Of a DNA stretch of 64,000 nucleotides, positions 17,316 through 25,546 are shown piece after piece. This DNA is from Glycomyces sp040645615 (GTDB taxonomy: Bacteria > Actinomycetota > Actinomycetes > Mycobacteriales > Micromonosporaceae): contig NZ_JBEYYO010000005.1 of assembly GCF_040645615.1 (NCBI RefSeq), positions 124,001-188,000 on the forward strand, given 5' to 3'. A program made the position numbers and the translations under genes. The stretch's first letter is position 1, and the number at the start of each line of letters is the position of its first letter. The notes under the pieces were generated by a model. That model did not search any database, was not told the DNA's origin, and was given only the letters and a program-made list of their open reading frames with translations.

Positions 17316-17753
17316 CTAGCGGAGCCGTTCGGGCATCTTGCGGCCGGGCAGGAGCGCGAGGAACGCGAGCGCGAGCAGGCCGACGCTGGCGCCGGCCTGG
17401 GCCGGGAAGGCCATGCCGATGATGCCGCCGGACTCGTTGTCGTCCTTTTCGCCCCTGGGGCCGGATTCCGGGGAGGCGCCGTCGCCTTCGGGCCCGGGGC
17501 CGTTGCCGCCGTTGCCGTCCTCGCCTTCGCTTCCGGTGGGATCGGCGGTGCCGTCACCGTCGTAGCTGGGGCTGGGGACCGGTTCACCGGAGGGCCAGGG
17601 GCTGGGCTCGTCGACCAGGATCCAGTCCACTTCGGAAATGGTGGAGTCGGTTCCGGGGTCGGTCTCGCCGGTGTTCCAGGGCAGCGCCAAGATCCCCACC
17701 GCCCCGATCACGGTCGCGGCGAGGACCAGACGCGGAACCCGACACTTGCGCAC
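17316..17753 (-). CDS. Hypothetical two-helix membrane protein with acidic Gly/Pro-rich linker
   Basis: A 145-residue protein with an N-terminal hydrophobic segment (LVLAATVIGAVGILALPW), about 75 residues of Gly/Asp/Glu/Pro/Ser low-complexity sequence, and a C-terminal hydrophobic helix (GASVGLLALAFLALLPG) ending in basic residues. The layout resembles a cell-surface linker tethered at one or both ends; no domain is recognised. TAAGGT ends six bases before the GTG start, a leaderless arrangement supporting this frame. It converges on the deacetylase gene. Confidence 0.6.
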   Translation of the reverse strand: MRKCRVPRLVLAATVIGAVGILALPWNTGETDPGTDSTISEVDWILVDEPSPWPSGEPVPSPSYDGDGTADPTGSEGEDGNGGNGPGPEGDGASPESGPRGEKDDNESGGIIGMAFPAQAGASVGLLALAFLALLPGRKMPERLR

Positions 17754-18128
17754 AGGTACACCTTAGTCGCGAGCGGCCAGGGTTGCGCGCCCGTCGGGGT
17801 ATGTAGCCCGAACGAGTTCGCTTGGCGGTCAAGCACGACCGTCATCGAAGGCTCGTTCGTGCCCGCGCGCGCCGTGGTGGGAGCGGGCGGCGGAGTCCGA
17901 AGTGACCGGTCGGTGCGGGAGGCGCGGAAGGGAGGACGAGGGCGGCGCTCGGGACCCGCGGCGGGGCGGGTGTGGACGGGGCCTGTCGAAAAGGCATGTG
18001 GCACGCCAGGTCCGACGGCGGAGCGGAAACGGCCGCGGTCGAGAAGGGCGCAGGTGATCGCTGCACGGGGACGCGAGCTGAGCCGGTTGCGACGCTGCCG
18101 ATCGGCCGGTGGCGTCGGACCCGGCGGG
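17754..18128. other. Gene-free stretch of about 375 bases
   Basis: Apart from the TAAGGT -10 box at its left edge I see no convincing gene. A minus-strand frame of about 98 codons runs through it but has low-complexity composition and no recognisable features. Confidence 0.4.
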
Positions 18129-20108
18129 TCAGGCCGCTGCTGCCTTCGATGCCCGGACCGTGCCTGCGACTACCGCTCCGACGAAGACCGCTGCGATGTA
18201 GACCGCGAGCGCGGCGTACACGGCCGTGGCCACTGCCGGGGTGGTCGCGACCGCTATGGCGCTCGCGATGATCGCGATGAGTGCCCGGGCGGGCCAGCCG
18301 AGGCCGAGGTCGCGGCGGGCCACCGGGGAGGCGGCCTTGTCGAGTCCGGCGGCGAGGTCGTAGAAGTAGAGCGCGATGACGGTGAGCAGCGCGTACAGGA
18401 CCGGCCAGGCCACGCCCGCGCAGATCCCGGCGGCGGCGATCGCGCCGAGTTCGACGGCGCGGAGCCCGGCGGGGATGAACCAGTCGAGGACGCCTTCGTG
18501 GTCGGTGCGGGCCACCGAAGCTGCCACGACGAGCGCGAGGGCGGCGAGCCCGAACGGGACCCACGGAGGCGTGTCGAGGGCCGCGGCGAGCACGGCGCCC
18601 GCGGCGGCGAGGACGGCGGCGGCGGTGGCCGCGAACGGGGTCATGTCGCCGCTGGTGGCGTTGCGGGGCACGAGCCGGGCGAGCGGGCCGTCGTCGCGGT
18701 GCGCGGCCCGGTCGGGGCGGCGCAGGGCGGCGGTGCGCGCGGCGAGCGAACGGAGCGTGCGTCCCAGGGTCGTGTACGCGAGCGCGGCGACCTGCCAGGT
18801 CAGCAGGGCCGCGAGGGCGATCTGGGGGCCGAACGCGACGGCGGCGACGGCCAAGAGCAGCCAGCGTTCGCCCACGGGCGCGACGATGGTCCGCTTGATC
18901 CAGTACAGGGGGGTGCGGTGGGCGTTGATGACCTGGTCGGAGGCCGAACCGAGCCGCTGCCCCAGGTGCGCGGCGCGCCCGACCGGCGGCGCGGACTCCC
19001 TTTCGCGGGCGCGGCGGACCACGGCGGTGTCCAGCAGGACCGCGTACCAGGTGTCGGCGGTGTGCTTGACGGTCTGGACGCACATCGACGCCAGGGCCAG
19101 GCCCCACGCGGCCGAGGCCGGGGCGCCGCCCGCCACCGCGCCGGCGGCGAGACCGGCGTAGATCGCGAACTCCTTGGTGCGGTCGGCCATCATGTCGAGC
19201 CAGCCGCCGAAGGACGAGAAGTTCTGGGTGTACCGGGCGAGCTGCCCGTCGACGCAGTCGAACACGAAACTGAAGTACATGAGCGCCGCGGCGGCGACGT
19301 ACCACCACGACCATCCGGTCGTGAAGATCGCGGCCGCGCCGGCCGCGAGCGCGATCGACACCCACGTGATCGGGGTGGGGGTCCAGCCGAGGCGGGCCGA
19401 GAGCTTCACGAGTTTCGGCGACCACGAGGAGATCGCGTAGGTCGCGAACAGGTCGTCGTCGTGCTTGACGGCGTTGCGCAGCCGCCACGCGTCCACGTCG
19501 ACCGCTTCGAACGCGGCGATGACCTCGCGCGCGGTCTGGGCGTCGGCGACCTGGCGGTGTTCGAGCCCGGCCGTGCGGTAGGCGTTGACGGGGATCGCGC
19601 GGGACTGGAGGAGCGCGAGGACCGCGGCGAACGCGTCGCCCGCGGCGTCGGCGGGCCAGTGCCGGCGGAGGCGTTCGAGGTGCGCCTCGGAGACCTTCGC
19701 GAGGCCGCCGAGGCGGGCCGGGCCGGGCCCGGGGCCGGTGACCAGGCCGCGGTCGACCGTGACCGGGGCCGCGGCGGGGTCGTCGGCGCCGACGAGGACA
19801 CCGGAGCGCCGGGAGGAGTCGGAGAGGACCGCATTGATCGTGGTCGGGGAGGCGACCAGGTCGGCGCAGGCCAGGAACAGCGGCCCGCCCGCGAACGCGA
19901 GCTCGCCGATGTGCGCGAGGTCGGTCTCGGCGTCGATCGACTCGATCTGGGAGGCCTTGACGGGACGGTCGGTGCCGGGCCGGGTGAGGACGGTGACGTC
20001 GTCGCAGCCGGCGTCGCGGATCTGGGCGATCAGGCGGTCGAGGACGGTGCGGTCCTCGTCGATCTCGGCGTGGCCCCCAGGGGCCGGCAGGATGACCGCT
20101 CGACTCAC
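18129..20108 (-). CDS. Nucleotidyltransferase-like / CDP-alcohol phosphatidyltransferase fusion (DUF5941-type)
   Basis: About 659 residues. The N-terminal 230 residues resemble a nucleotidyltransferase fold (VSRAVILPAPGG, later LFLACADLV) but lack a clear GxGxR pyrophosphorylase loop. The middle holds the complete CDP-alcohol transferase signature DCVDGQLARYTQNFSSFGG followed by WLDMMAD. The C-terminal part has several more helices, in the position of DUF5941. The enzyme should transfer a phospho-alcohol from CDP-alcohol to an acceptor at the membrane, plausibly for a phosphopolyol envelope polymer. GTG 20108 overlaps the ABC ATPase stop (GTGA), indicating coupling. Confidence 0.82.
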   Translation of the reverse strand: MSRAVILPAPGGHAEIDEDRTVLDRLIAQIRDAGCDDVTVLTRPGTDRPVKASQIESIDAETDLAHIGELAFAGGPLFLACADLVASPTTINAVLSDSSRRSGVLVGADDPAAAPVTVDRGLVTGPGPGPARLGGLAKVSEAHLERLRRHWPADAAGDAFAAVLALLQSRAIPVNAYRTAGLEHRQVADAQTAREVIAAFEAVDVDAWRLRNAVKHDDDLFATYAISSWSPKLVKLSARLGWTPTPITWVSIALAAGAAAIFTTGWSWWYVAAAALMYFSFVFDCVDGQLARYTQNFSSFGGWLDMMADRTKEFAIYAGLAAGAVAGGAPASAAWGLALASMCVQTVKHTADTWYAVLLDTAVVRRARERESAPPVGRAAHLGQRLGSASDQVINAHRTPLYWIKRTIVAPVGERWLLLAVAAVAFGPQIALAALLTWQVAALAYTTLGRTLRSLAARTAALRRPDRAAHRDDGPLARLVPRNATSGDMTPFAATAAAVLAAAGAVLAAALDTPPWVPFGLAALALVVAASVARTDHEGVLDWFIPAGLRAVELGAIAAAGICAGVAWPVLYALLTVIALYFYDLAAGLDKAASPVARRDLGLGWPARALIAIIASAIAVATTPAVATAVYAALAVYIAAVFVGAVVAGTVRASKAAAA

Positions 20109-20956
20109 GTGGCCGCCTCGACCGCGCCGGGGACCGGCGGGGCCGCGGCTTTCTCCGCCGCGGCCTTGGCCGCGGCGGCCTTCTTCTTCTTGGCGGCGGC
20201 CCGGTCGGCGTCGCGCTTCTCGGCGGCCTTGTAGGCGTCCAGCGCCTCGGCGACCGTGCCGTCGGTCTCCAATGTGCCCGCGTCGAGGAAGATCCCACGC
20301 TCGCAGTACTTCTTCAGGTCGCCTTCGGAGTGGGAGACGAACACGAGGGTGCGGCCCTGGTCGAGCAGCCCCTTGATGACGGTGTGGCACTTGCGTTTGA
20401 ACGCGGCGTCGCCGACCGCGAGCGCCTCGTCGACGAGGAGGATCGGGTGCGGCAGCTGGGTGATCACCCCGAAACCGAGACGGACCTTCATACCCGAGGA
20501 GTAGTGCTTGACGGGCGTGTCGATGAAGTCCTCGAGCTCGGCGAAGTCGACGATCTCGTCGAACTTCGACTTGATCTCCTTGTTCGTCATGCCGTGCAGG
20601 GCGCCCACGAGGTTCACGTTCTCACGGCCGGTGAGGTCCCCGGAGAACCCGGCGGACAGCGCGATCAGCGGAGCCACGCGGCCCTCGCGGCGCACATAGC
20701 CCTCGTCGGGGATGAGCACGCCGGTGATCAGGCGCAGCAGCGTGGACTTACCGGTGCCGTTGCGGCCGATGATGCCGACCGCGTCGCCGGGGAAGATGTC
20801 GAAGTTGACATGGCGCAGCGGCCAGAAGTCCTTGGTCGCGACGCCCTTCTGGTTGGCGGAGCGCCGCACGAACAGGTCCTTGACCCGGCCTTTCTTCTGC
20901 TTGCCTTTCGCGAAGCAGATCCCGAGGTCGCGAGCCTGGATGATCGGCTCTTCCAT
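20105..20956 (-). CDS. ABC transporter ATP-binding protein, polysaccharide/teichoic acid export type (TagH-like)
   Basis: A 283-residue ATPase. It has Walker A GRNGTGKST, signature YSSGMKVRLGFG, Walker B PILLVDEALAVGDAAF and the switch His VFVSHS. The DEALAVGD form is typical of teichoic acid, O-antigen and capsule exporters (TagH, Wzt, KpsT). The C-terminal 35 residues are Ala/Lys-rich and probably disordered. The partner permease (TagG-like) is absent from both sides here. ATG 20956 has GGGAGG. Cotranscribed with the CDP-alcohol transferase gene. Confidence 0.9.
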   Translation of the reverse strand: MEEPIIQARDLGICFAKGKQKKGRVKDLFVRRSANQKGVATKDFWPLRHVNFDIFPGDAVGIIGRNGTGKSTLLRLITGVLIPDEGYVRREGRVAPLIALSAGFSGDLTGRENVNLVGALHGMTNKEIKSKFDEIVDFAELEDFIDTPVKHYSSGMKVRLGFGVITQLPHPILLVDEALAVGDAAFKRKCHTVIKGLLDQGRTLVFVSHSEGDLKKYCERGIFLDAGTLETDGTVAEALDAYKAAEKRDADRAAAKKKKAAAAKAAAEKAAAPPVPGAVEAAT

Positions 20957-21049
20957 GGGGGCGGCCCTCCCGGAACAGGTGGTTGACACAGCGCGCCAAT
21001 AGTACCGCCCGCATCGCGGGGCCCCATGAGGGCCGATCCGAGACGTTGC

Positions 21050-21403
21050 TCATGGTCCCGGCGCTGGCAGGAGCCGTAAGTCGGCTTCTTTTGCGGCGCG
21101 GCGGCGTTCGGCGGCGAGGCGTTCGACCTCGAAGGCGGCGAGGATTCTGCGGTAGGTGACCTCGGTGCGTTCGGCCGATTCGCGGGCTTCGCGCCTGGCG
21201 GTGCGCAGCTCGGCCCACACCAGCACCAGTCCGGTGAACGTGACCAGGCTCATCAGGGAGGACACGGTCCACAGGACGCGGGTGCCGCCGGCGAAGGCGA
21301 CGGCGCAGAGCGCGGCGGCGGCGCAGGCCGCGGCGATGGCGGCGAGGCGGGCGAGCGGCGGGCGGCCGAGGCGGCGGTACAGGGCTTTGAGCTTAGTCTT
21401 CAT
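21050..21403 (-). CDS. Small two-helix membrane protein with coiled-coil tail
   Basis: About 117 residues: a basic N-terminus, two hydrophobic helices (residues about 20-40 and 48-66), then a charged helical tail (AELRTARREARESAERTEVTYRR and onward) that looks like a coiled coil. No family recognised. Its ATG lies inside the last codons of the upstream GT2-GT4 gene (11-base overlap), so it is part of that operon and may act with the envelope enzymes. Confidence 0.62.
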   Translation of the reverse strand: MKTKLKALYRRLGRPPLARLAAIAAACAAAALCAVAFAGGTRVLWTVSSLMSLVTFTGLVLVWAELRTARREARESAERTEVTYRRILAAFEVERLAAERRRAAKEADLRLLPAPGP

Positions 21404-23912
21404 CGCGGGCACTCACAGGGTCGGTCGAGGGGGCGGACAGCAGGCCCGCCACGAGGTGGCGGTACGAGTCGTGGCTGAACCGCTCGCGGACGCGCCGCTG
21501 GGCGAGCGCGCTCTGGGCCCCGAAGCGGTCGGGGTCGGCGTAGAGGGCCTCGATCAGCGGAGCCACCTCGGCCGGTTCACAGTAGAGGGCGGCGTCGCCG
21601 AACGTGGCCTCGAAGCGGGGCGGGAGGATCGCCACGCAGCCGGAGGCGAGGGCCTCCAGGACCGCGCGGCCGAACGCCTCGTACTGCTGGGGGTGGGGGA
21701 AGTACACCCAGAAGTCGAGTTGGTAGAGGAACGAGTCGACGTCGGTCTCGTTGTAGCCGTAGCAGGTCCAGGTCGCCGGGGGCGGTGCCCCGGTGGCGGC
21801 GACCACGGATTTGACGCCGCCCATGACGCGCACGTCCCAGCGTCCGTCGCCGGGGTAGACCAGCGGCAGGTCGGCGGGGGCGGGCCATTTGGTGCGGTCG
21901 TCGCGAGAGTGGCGCCCGACCACGGGCAGGAGCGAGCGGAACCCCTGACGGGGCGGGGCGATCTGGGCCGTCTCCAGGATGCCGGGCATGTCGAAGTCGG
22001 CGAGGGCCCCGGCGGTGAGGCCGCCGAGGGCTTCGCGGACCTGCGGGCCCTGCGGGACCCACAGGGGCGCGACGCCGAACATGTCGATCGCGTTGGCGTG
22101 GCACGCGTCGGGCACGTAGCGGGCGTCCGAGCCGTCGCGTTCGGCCGGGGCCTGGTTGGCCAGGACGACCATCCGAGCCGGGCGCACGTTCGAGCGCTCC
22201 CCGGAGCGGTACTGGAGGATCGGCGGATAGCGCAGCACCAACAGGTCGCAGACCACGTCGTCGGTGACCAGGACGTGTTCGACCTCGCCGGCGTTGATCA
22301 TCCGCTGGATCGGCTCGCAGATCGGCCGGTCCTCGGTCGTCATGTGCCGCCACGACTCCAGGTGCATGACCGCGACCGAGCGGCCTTCGGCCGTAAGCGC
22401 CCGGATCTCCTCGATCGCGGACTTCTGGGGGCCGCCGAACGGACGCCAGTCGAGGCAGAACACGACGTCGAAATGCCTCTGGCGCTGCTCGCCGCGAGCC
22501 AGGGCGGCGTGGGCGGGGGCCCAGAACGGGCGCTGCCCGCGCTCCAGGCGCGGGTCGGCGTCATCGCGGGCGATCTCCTGGTGCCACAGCGGGTACGCCG
22601 ACTGGTAGGCGTGGCGCGAGGGGTGCTTCCAGCCCGCGCCGAACTCCTCGCGCGAGAGCGACCCGGGGGCCTGGCGCATCACGGTGTCGCGCAACGGGAG
22701 ACGGCGCACCGCGCCTGGGCCGTACGCGGCACCGACCCGGTGCAGGAACTCGGTGTCGGCGCCCTTGCGGACCTCGTCGTAGTAGCCGAGCCGGTCGAGC
22801 ACGTCGCGGCGGAACATCATCGACGCGGTCGAGGCCGTGGTGAGGACCCGCCCGGGACGGGTCGCCGTGAGGTCCTCGTTGAACAAGAACGCCTCGCCGT
22901 ACGTCAACTGCAGGCCCGGTTCGGCCAGCAGCGGCGCGATCGAACGGGCCAGGCGGCCGGGCGCGGCCCAGTCGTCGGAGTCCAGGCCCGTCACGAACTC
23001 GAACGGGATGTCGGCGGCGTCGATGTGGTCGAACGCGGTGTTGCGCGCCGCGAAGGTGCCGCCGTTGACCTCGCGGCGCAGCACCGTGACCCGGTCGTCA
23101 AGGGCCGCAGCGGCATCGAGCACCGCAGCGTATTCGGGGCCGGAGGCGTCGTCGACCACGACCGCCTCGAAGTTCACCCACGTGCCCTCGATCAGCGACC
23201 GCAACGCCGTCAGCAGGGGCAGCCCGGGCCGGTACGTGGTCATCACCACCGCGATGCGCGGTCCCTCCACCGGGACCCCCGGGGAGGCGGTCAACCGGTC
23301 GAACCAAGGCACTTCGGTATCGGGGCGAAGGCGCAGCTCGGGGTGCCCCGACAGCCGGCCCAACGCGGTGACCCACGCCGCCTCGTCGCCGCCGCGCTCC
23401 GGGTGCGCCAGATCCGCCTCCAACGCCGCGCGCGGGGCCGCGGCCATCCGCTTCCCGTACCGGCGCAGCAGGCGCGCGGCCCGCTCCGGGTCGAACGTGA
23501 ACGCCAACTGCGCGTGCACGGCCGCGTCCCGAGCCTGCACCCGACGCGGTCCGGCGAGCGCCAACGCCAAGTCGTACAACGCCACCGCGTCCCGCCGGTC
23601 GGCTTCCGAACCGGTCTGCAATCCCACCACGCGAGCCAACTCGCAGAGCGCGGCCGCATCGGCCCTCGCCGGACCGAGCGACCCGGCCCGAGCCGCCTCC
23701 AGCAGCTGCGGAAGCGTCAAATCCGGGCACGCTGCGCGCGCGAGCAGATGCCGGCCCGCCGCAGAACGCGTGCGCAGCGCCGTCGCCGCCAGCGTCCCGG
23801 GCCGGCGCGTCCGCGCCCGAGCCAGGTAATCGTCAATGAGACCGGCGGGATACCGCTCGATCTCGTCCACACCGTTCACCGCATCCGTCTCAATTTCCAG
23901 ATCCCAATTCAC
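21393..23912 (-). CDS. Two-domain glycosyltransferase (GT2 + GT4-like)
   Basis: An 839-residue fusion. Residues 1-200 are helical and unassigned. A GT-A family 2 domain follows (AVVMTTYRPG, VVVDDASG, GLDSDDW). The C-terminal half is GT-B-like, with FDVVFCLDWRPFGGPQ and the donor-site region HPQQYEAFGRAVLEALASG typical of GT4 enzymes. It would add two sugars or make a repeating unit of an envelope polymer. GTG 23912 is chosen for the GGAG eight bases upstream. It heads a minus-strand unit with the small membrane protein; the ABC ATPase gene follows after about 90 bases. Confidence 0.85.
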   Translation of the reverse strand: MNWDLEIETDAVNGVDEIERYPAGLIDDYLARARTRRPGTLAATALRTRSAAGRHLLARAACPDLTLPQLLEAARAGSLGPARADAAALCELARVVGLQTGSEADRRDAVALYDLALALAGPRRVQARDAAVHAQLAFTFDPERAARLLRRYGKRMAAAPRAALEADLAHPERGGDEAAWVTALGRLSGHPELRLRPDTEVPWFDRLTASPGVPVEGPRIAVVMTTYRPGLPLLTALRSLIEGTWVNFEAVVVDDASGPEYAAVLDAAAALDDRVTVLRREVNGGTFAARNTAFDHIDAADIPFEFVTGLDSDDWAAPGRLARSIAPLLAEPGLQLTYGEAFLFNEDLTATRPGRVLTTASTASMMFRRDVLDRLGYYDEVRKGADTEFLHRVGAAYGPGAVRRLPLRDTVMRQAPGSLSREEFGAGWKHPSRHAYQSAYPLWHQEIARDDADPRLERGQRPFWAPAHAALARGEQRQRHFDVVFCLDWRPFGGPQKSAIEEIRALTAEGRSVAVMHLESWRHMTTEDRPICEPIQRMINAGEVEHVLVTDDVVCDLLVLRYPPILQYRSGERSNVRPARMVVLANQAPAERDGSDARYVPDACHANAIDMFGVAPLWVPQGPQVREALGGLTAGALADFDMPGILETAQIAPPRQGFRSLLPVVGRHSRDDRTKWPAPADLPLVYPGDGRWDVRVMGGVKSVVAATGAPPPATWTCYGYNETDVDSFLYQLDFWVYFPHPQQYEAFGRAVLEALASGCVAILPPRFEATFGDAALYCEPAEVAPLIEALYADPDRFGAQSALAQRRVRERFSHDSYRHLVAGLLSAPSTDPVSARDED

Positions 23913-24042
23913 GCCATTAGCTCCGGCCCGGTCCCGCACGCCCAAATGGCGTCCGAACAATTGCCGTCCATTGCATAAACAGACGTTGAACAGCCAGTCC
24001 GGTCGTCCGACCCCGATCCGAGCGGGTTATCGTGAGGCCGAA

Positions 24043-25542
24043 ATGAACGACTCACCTAAATGCCCGCGCATCGTCCGCAACGACTATAGGACGCTGCATC
24101 CGCCGACCTCCGGCGACTGGCGCCCCACCCTCACCGTGAGCGTCGTCGTCCCGGCCTACGGCAACCAGGAGAAACTCGACCTCACCCTGGCCGCACTCGC
24201 CGCCCAGACCTACCCGGCCGACCTGACCGAAGTGGTCGTCGTCGACGATAACTCGACCCCGCCCCTGCGCCTGCCCGAGATCCGCCCCGAACACACCCGC
24301 CTGGTCACCACCACGCCGGACTCGTGGGGCTCGGCGCACGGCGTCAACACCGGCGTCGCGCACGCCGACGGGCAGGTCATCCTCCGCCTCGACTCCGACA
24401 TGGTCGCCTACGCCGACCACGTCGAGCAGCAGATGCGCTGGCACCACGGCGCCGACTACCTCGCCGTCCTCGGCCACAAGCGCTTCGTGGCCTGGGAGGC
24501 CGGGCACTTCACGCCCGCGCAGGTCCACGAGAAGGTCCGCTGCGGCGAGGCCGCCGCGCTGTTCGCCGTCGAGGACTCCCGCCCGCACTGGACCGAGCAC
24601 GTCCTCGCCGACACCGACCATCTCACCACCCACCACCCGCTCAACTACCGGGTGTTCATCGGCGCCACCGGGTCCCTCCACCGCGACTTCTTCAAGACCG
24701 TCGGCGGTCTCGACACCGACCTGCGCCTGGGCTCGGACACCGAGTTCGCCTACCGCCTCGCCCAGGCCGGGGCCGTGTTCGTGCCCGAGACCGAATCCTC
24801 GGCATGGCACCTCGGCTTCCCGCAGATGCAGGAGAAAGAGCAGGAGGGCAGGCACCAGCGGGTCCCCTACATCGCCCAGCGCGTGCCCCTCCACGGGCTG
24901 CGCCGCACCGCGCCCCCGCGCGCCTGGCGCGTCCCCCTCATCGACATCGTGATCGACATCGCCGACGCCACCGCCGCGGAGGTCGACGCGTGCGTCGCGC
25001 CCGTCCTCGGCGGCCCCGACGGCGACGCCCGCATCACCCTCGTCACCGGCCAGGGGCCCGCCCCGCAGGACCGCGCTTCGATCCTGGGTGGCGAAGGCGC
25101 GCAACTGCGCCTGCTCGAAGAGCTCTACGACACCGAAGCGCGCGTGCGCATCAGCACCGACGCGCCCGAAGCCGACCCGGCAGTCCCCTACCGGCTCCTG
25201 CTCCCCGGGCCCGTGCCGCTGCGACCCGACAGCGTCGGCGGCGCACTCGCCGCCATCGAAAGAGTCGACGCCGGGCTCCTCCTGGCCCAGCTCCCCGGCG
25301 GCCCGCCAGCCAGGCTCGAACGCACCGCCGCGTTCGCGCGCGCCCGCCACATCACCGGCGGCACCGACCTCGACGCCACCGTGGCCGGGATCTGGGGCGC
25401 CGCCGACCACACCGGCCTCGCCGCCCCCGAGAACACCGGCACCGTGTTCGACCCGCCCCCCGCGAGCCTCGCCGTGCGCATGGTCCGCCGCTACTTCAAC
25501 TCCAGGCAGAGGGCCCGCCTCCGCGCCCTCCTCAAGCGGTGA
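24043..25542 (+). CDS. GT2-family glycosyltransferase, copy 1 of a tandem pair
   Basis: A 499-residue protein. Residues 1-290 form a GT-A domain: SVVVPAYGNQ, VVVVDDNS, the metal-binding RLDSDM, and an acceptor-side GATGSLHRDFF...LGSDTEFAYRL segment. The C-terminal 200 residues are a separate region without a recognised family that is also present in the next gene. ATG 24043 sits nine bases after TATCGT. The next gene starts four bases after its stop. Start and N-terminal motif (NDYRTLHP) resemble the paralogue (NDYGPLFR), supporting tandem duplication. Confidence 0.85.
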   Translation: MNDSPKCPRIVRNDYRTLHPPTSGDWRPTLTVSVVVPAYGNQEKLDLTLAALAAQTYPADLTEVVVVDDNSTPPLRLPEIRPEHTRLVTTTPDSWGSAHGVNTGVAHADGQVILRLDSDMVAYADHVEQQMRWHHGADYLAVLGHKRFVAWEAGHFTPAQVHEKVRCGEAAALFAVEDSRPHWTEHVLADTDHLTTHHPLNYRVFIGATGSLHRDFFKTVGGLDTDLRLGSDTEFAYRLAQAGAVFVPETESSAWHLGFPQMQEKEQEGRHQRVPYIAQRVPLHGLRRTAPPRAWRVPLIDIVIDIADATAAEVDACVAPVLGGPDGDARITLVTGQGPAPQDRASILGGEGAQLRLLEELYDTEARVRISTDAPEADPAVPYRLLLPGPVPLRPDSVGGALAAIERVDAGLLLAQLPGGPPARLERTAAFARARHITGGTDLDATVAGIWGAADHTGLAAPENTGTVFDPPPASLAVRMVRRYFNSRQRARLRALLKR

Positions 25543-25546
25543 CCGC

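Noticed and set aside
17708..18004. 98-codon minus-strand frame in the gap before the deacetylase-side membrane protein
   Set aside because: No family, low-complexity first half, and it overlaps the leaderless promoter and start of the 17753 gene.
16458..20234. A 1258-codon plus-strand frame spanning several genes
   Set aside because: Low-complexity Gly/Arg sequence antisense or out of frame to recognised genes; no domain or ribosome-binding site.
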